This document shows positions 7,635 through 9,241 of a stretch of DNA of 9,241 bases, one piece after another. The notes under the pieces were generated by a model. The model did no database searches and was not told the origin of the DNA. It saw nothing but the letters and a program-made list of their open reading frames with translations. Each line of letters opens with the position of its first letter. The stretch's first letter is position 1. Where the stretch lies: contig JACETS010000099.1 in NCBI GenBank assembly GCA_013911195.1, positions 1 to 9,241 of the forward strand, given 5' to 3'. This DNA is from Verrucomicrobiales bacterium. Its GTDB lineage: Bacteria > Verrucomicrobiota > Verrucomicrobiia > Verrucomicrobiales > DEV007. The position numbers and the translations under genes were made by a program.

Positions 7635-8924
7635 TTAGGAAATTAAGGGTGGATCAAAAGGGGAGTTTTTTATTGCTTCAACAGTGTTGGGAATTTCTTC
7701 AACATTAATTTCGCTTTCGGTTTTGTTTGATAGATCTTTAACCTTAACTTTCGGGTACTCTCTACCAACAATAATAGCCGTTCTGGCTTTCAGGTTTTCT
7801 GCACTGCTAAACTGTTTAGCGATCTTTGTTTCAGATAGAGAATGAATGGTTTTATGGCCTTCATTACGGAGTTTTTGAATAATTTCGATCGCCTCAATCC
7901 TTTTTGACTCGTCAGCAATTATGACATACACATCAGCAGCGTCATGTACTGCTAAGTAATTCATTAATTGGGAATTTGCACTTTTAGTGCTTTTGATAAG
8001 GTCGCCAATGACAACGTCACCCATAGCAAATCCACAAGCAGGTATATCTGTAGTCCCATCGCTGATAACAGAACACAATTTATCATATCGACCACCTCCA
8101 GCCACAGCTCTCATGTTCTTTTTGGTGTCAAATACTTCAAAAACTGTACCTGTGTAATAGGCTAACCCTCTAACTACATTCAGATCGATTTTAATAAAGT
8201 CTGACAACCCGCGAGCTTCTAGGTTATTTAGAATATGATGGAAATGGGTTTTTTCGTGGCTAGAATTAATAAAGTTATTTACAGCTTCTAATGAAGTTCC
8301 TAAACCCTCAAGATCGTGTTGTGTCTTTTCAACTTTTTGTCTTTCAAGTTTGTCTATTGTTTGAAGAAACTTTTCATGAGAAGACTCATTTATTAATTCT
8401 GAATTTAGAAAATCTAACCAAACCTTGCGGTCGCTTAGTCTTATAACAAAATCATTATTATCAAAACTCATTGAACGCATAATATCTATAGCAAATGAAA
8501 TAATTTCAGCATCTGCCTCTATAGATTTTTCGCCTAGTATGTCAGTATTGAGTTGATAGAATTCTCTAGTTCTTCCTTTTTGAGGTTTTTCATATCGGAA
8601 AAATTGTCCTATCCCATACCACCTTAAAGGTTTTTTGTAATCTCTTTGTCTAGCGACTGCCATTCTAGCTAGAGTAGGGGTGAGTTCAGGCCTCATGGCC
8701 ACTGATCTTTCTCCTCGATCCTCAAAATGAAATAATTGAGTTAATATTTCTTCACCGCTCTTTTTTTTATATAATTCTGCAGGTTCAAGTATTGGACCAT
8801 CGTATTCATGAAAGCCATAAATCGCGGAAACTTCTCTCCATTTAGAAAAGATATAATTTCTTATTGCGCAATCTTCAGGGAAAAAGTCCCTGAAACCTGG
8901 CAATTTCTGTATATTTTCAGCCAT
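7635..8924 (-). CDS. hisS: Histidyl-tRNA synthetase
   Basis: This class II synthetase attaches histidine to tRNA(His). The frame can be extended to a TTG at 8972 (445 aa), but ATG 8924 gives 429 aa and begins MAENIQKLPGFRDFFPED, matching the family N-terminus (E. coli MAKNIQAIRGMNDYLP), so I choose it. In this numbering: RPELTPTLARM (78-88), motif 2 RYEKPQKGRTREFYQLN (110-126), the histidine-A signature VVRGLAYYTGTVFE (250-263) with catalytic R252, and the histidine-B signature GGGRYD (276-281). Motif 3 reads ACGFAMGDVVIGDL (296-309) and lacks the arginine of the E. coli GFAMGLERL form. The C-terminal anticodon-binding domain (about 335-420) is present (DVYVIIAD, GHKTIHSL, TAIIVG). It is the first gene of a hisS-aspS operon. 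Full length and both signature motifs separate it from HisZ. Confidence 0.95.
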   Translation of the reverse strand: MAENIQKLPGFRDFFPEDCAIRNYIFSKWREVSAIYGFHEYDGPILEPAELYKKKSGEEILTQLFHFEDRGERSVAMRPELTPTLARMAVARQRDYKKPLRWYGIGQFFRYEKPQKGRTREFYQLNTDILGEKSIEADAEIISFAIDIMRSMSFDNNDFVIRLSDRKVWLDFLNSELINESSHEKFLQTIDKLERQKVEKTQHDLEGLGTSLEAVNNFINSSHEKTHFHHILNNLEARGLSDFIKIDLNVVRGLAYYTGTVFEVFDTKKNMRAVAGGGRYDKLCSVISDGTTDIPACGFAMGDVVIGDLIKSTKSANSQLMNYLAVHDAADVYVIIADESKRIEAIEIIQKLRNEGHKTIHSLSETKIAKQFSSAENLKARTAIIVGREYPKVKVKDLSNKTESEINVEEIPNTVEAIKNSPFDPPLIS

Positions 8925-8994
8925 TTCTTGATCTGTAGCCGTCAAAGTTGGATGATAAGCGACGAAATTCAACTGTTTTGAGAAATGAGTCCAT
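8917..8994 (-). CDS. Possible 25-codon upstream ORF overlapping the hisS start
   Basis: ATG at 8994 opens a short frame, MDSFLKTVEFRR then LSSNFDGYRSRNG, closed by TGA at 8919-8917. The stop lies just inside hisS, so the two frames overlap by 8 nt (8917-8924). This arrangement could give translational coupling, in which ribosomes finishing the small ORF restart at hisS. It has no histidine codons, so it is not a classical His leader peptide. ORFs of this size arise easily by chance, and no Shine-Dalgarno supports it. Confidence 0.2.
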   Translation of the reverse strand: MDSFLKTVEFRRLSSNFDGYRSRNG

Positions 8995-9024
8995 TAGAGC
9001 AAACTGCTTTTTATATGCCTTATG

Positions 9025-9123
9025 CTTAGTAAACTAAGGTTAAGTAATACAAATTGGATTAATATGATACTTAATGCCTTAGTGAGATTTTTACTCTAAT
9101 ATAGTAGGTTCAAAAGTACTAAG
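9025..9123. repeat. Four copies of hexamer CTTAGT/ACTAAG in the hisS leader
   Basis: CTTAGT occurs at 9025-9030 and 9078-9083, and its reverse complement ACTAAG at 9033-9038 and 9118-9123. The first two form a tight dyad (CTTAGT-AA-ACTAAG); the other two form a wide dyad around about 34 nt. Four copies in 99 bp is more than chance would normally give. They lie between the candidate hisS promoter and the hisS start, where a repressor or an RNA structure could act. Function is not known. Confidence 0.35.
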
Positions 9124-9135
9124 TGGCTTTAGATG

Positions 9136-9164
9136 ATTTTACAATGAGGCCCTTATTAAAGCAA
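9136..9164 (-). promoter_or_regulatory. Candidate sigma70-type promoter for hisS-aspS
   Basis: Read on the minus strand, TTGCTT (9164-9159) is followed after exactly 17 bp by TAAAAT (9141-9136). The -10 box matches the consensus at 5 of 6 positions and the -35 box at the leading TTG. Transcription would begin near 9128, leaving a leader of about 200 nt before the hisS ATG. The spacing is ideal, but AT-rich DNA yields such pairs by chance. Confidence 0.35.
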
Positions 9165-9165
9165 G

Positions 9166-9189
9166 TTGATACACTTACTTGATACACTT
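9166..9189. repeat. 11-bp tandem direct repeat, 13-bp period
   Basis: TTGATACACTT occurs at 9166-9176 and again at 9179-9189, with two bases between. The second copy encodes the last residues of the putative upstream frame, and the first spans its stop codon and the start of the spacer. It may be a small local duplication or a paired binding site just upstream of the candidate hisS -35 box. Confidence 0.4.
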
Positions 9190-9241
9190 TTTCGTAGTTT
9201 CTGCATTCAGAAGCACATGTTCCATTTCAAAAGCTTCATTA
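9175..9241 (-). CDS. Possible C-terminal end of an unidentified gene, partial
   Basis: From the window edge, the minus strand is open for 21 codons in one frame, ending in TAA at 9177-9175. The peptide reads NEAFEMEHVLL then NAETTKKCIK. It looks protein-like (charged, few rare residues), and a gene ending here would sit about 250 nt upstream of hisS in the same direction. The plus strand is also open over the same bases, and 21 codons is too short to decide. No family can be assigned. Confidence 0.3.
   Translation of the reverse strand, partial: NEAFEMEHVLLNAETTKKCIK

Noticed and set aside
8925..8972. N-terminal extension of hisS to a TTG codon, giving 445 aa
   Set aside because: The extra 16 residues have no counterpart in the HisRS N-terminus, the start would be TTG with no Shine-Dalgarno, and ATG 8924 gives a typical MAENIQ start.
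8925..9174. T-box riboswitch or His-leader attenuator ahead of hisS
   Set aside because: I find no T-box consensus, no run of His codons and no strong hairpin followed by a T run in the leader.
9144..9182. Plus-strand mini-ORF starting MRPLLKQ
   Set aside because: It is only 12 codons long, has no ribosome binding site and overlaps the candidate hisS promoter on the other strand.
1..9241. Defence island, prophage, transposon or CRISPR array
   Set aside because: No transposase, integrase, terminal repeats, spacer-repeat periodicity or nuclease/effector genes are visible; the window is mostly housekeeping and exported-protein genes.

Overview
The window is AT-rich bacterial DNA that is almost fully coded. 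It most resembles a marine member of the Verrucomicrobiota (Opitutae-like). This is an inference from gene content: a very large secreted LTD/CotH protein with paired jellyroll modules, a secreted SMP-30 family lactonase, a membrane-anchored VWA protein, and a HisRS of the 'RPELTPT / RGLAYYTG' subtype. A related PVC lineage (Kiritimatiellota, Lentisphaerota or Planctomycetota) is the main alternative. No rRNA or tRNA gene, CRISPR array, transposase or phage gene is visible.

Layout: (1) 1-3510, minus strand: the first 1170 codons of a secreted LTD-CotH multidomain protein. It has a start codon but no stop inside the window. (2) 3527-4570, minus: SMP-30/gluconolactonase-like secreted protein, 16 nt upstream of (1), so probably the same transcript. 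(3) 4571-4709: divergent intergenic region with a near-perfect 15-16 nt direct repeat spaced 33 bp. (4) 4710-5810, plus: single-pass membrane VWA protein with an intact MIDAS site. (5) 5811-5824: 14-nt convergent gap. (6) 5825-7615, minus: aspS. (7) 7635-8924, minus: hisS, 19 nt upstream of aspS; the two form an operon. (8) 8925-9174: hisS leader with a plausible sigma70-type promoter, four copies of the hexamer CTTAGT/ACTAAG and a 25-codon upstream ORF overlapping the hisS start. (9) 9175-9241, minus: possible C-terminus of one more gene.

How the genes fit together: hisS-aspS is a housekeeping pair for His-tRNA and Asp-tRNA charging. The aspS product carries His at the position linked to non-discriminating AspRS, so it may also make Asp-tRNA(Asn) for amidation by GatCAB. 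The lactonase-like protein and the LTD-CotH protein are both exported and probably co-expressed; a role in extracellular carbohydrate or envelope work is plausible but unproven. The VWA protein stands alone between two convergent or divergent neighbours. None of the five start codons has a recognisable Shine-Dalgarno sequence.

I did not find a clear-cut new defence, mobile or biosynthetic system. The items most worth a second look are the mirror-symmetric LTD-CotH protein, the missing motif-3 arginine in HisRS, the AspRS specificity residue, and the repeat-rich regulatory regions ahead of hisS and between the SMP-30 and VWA genes.
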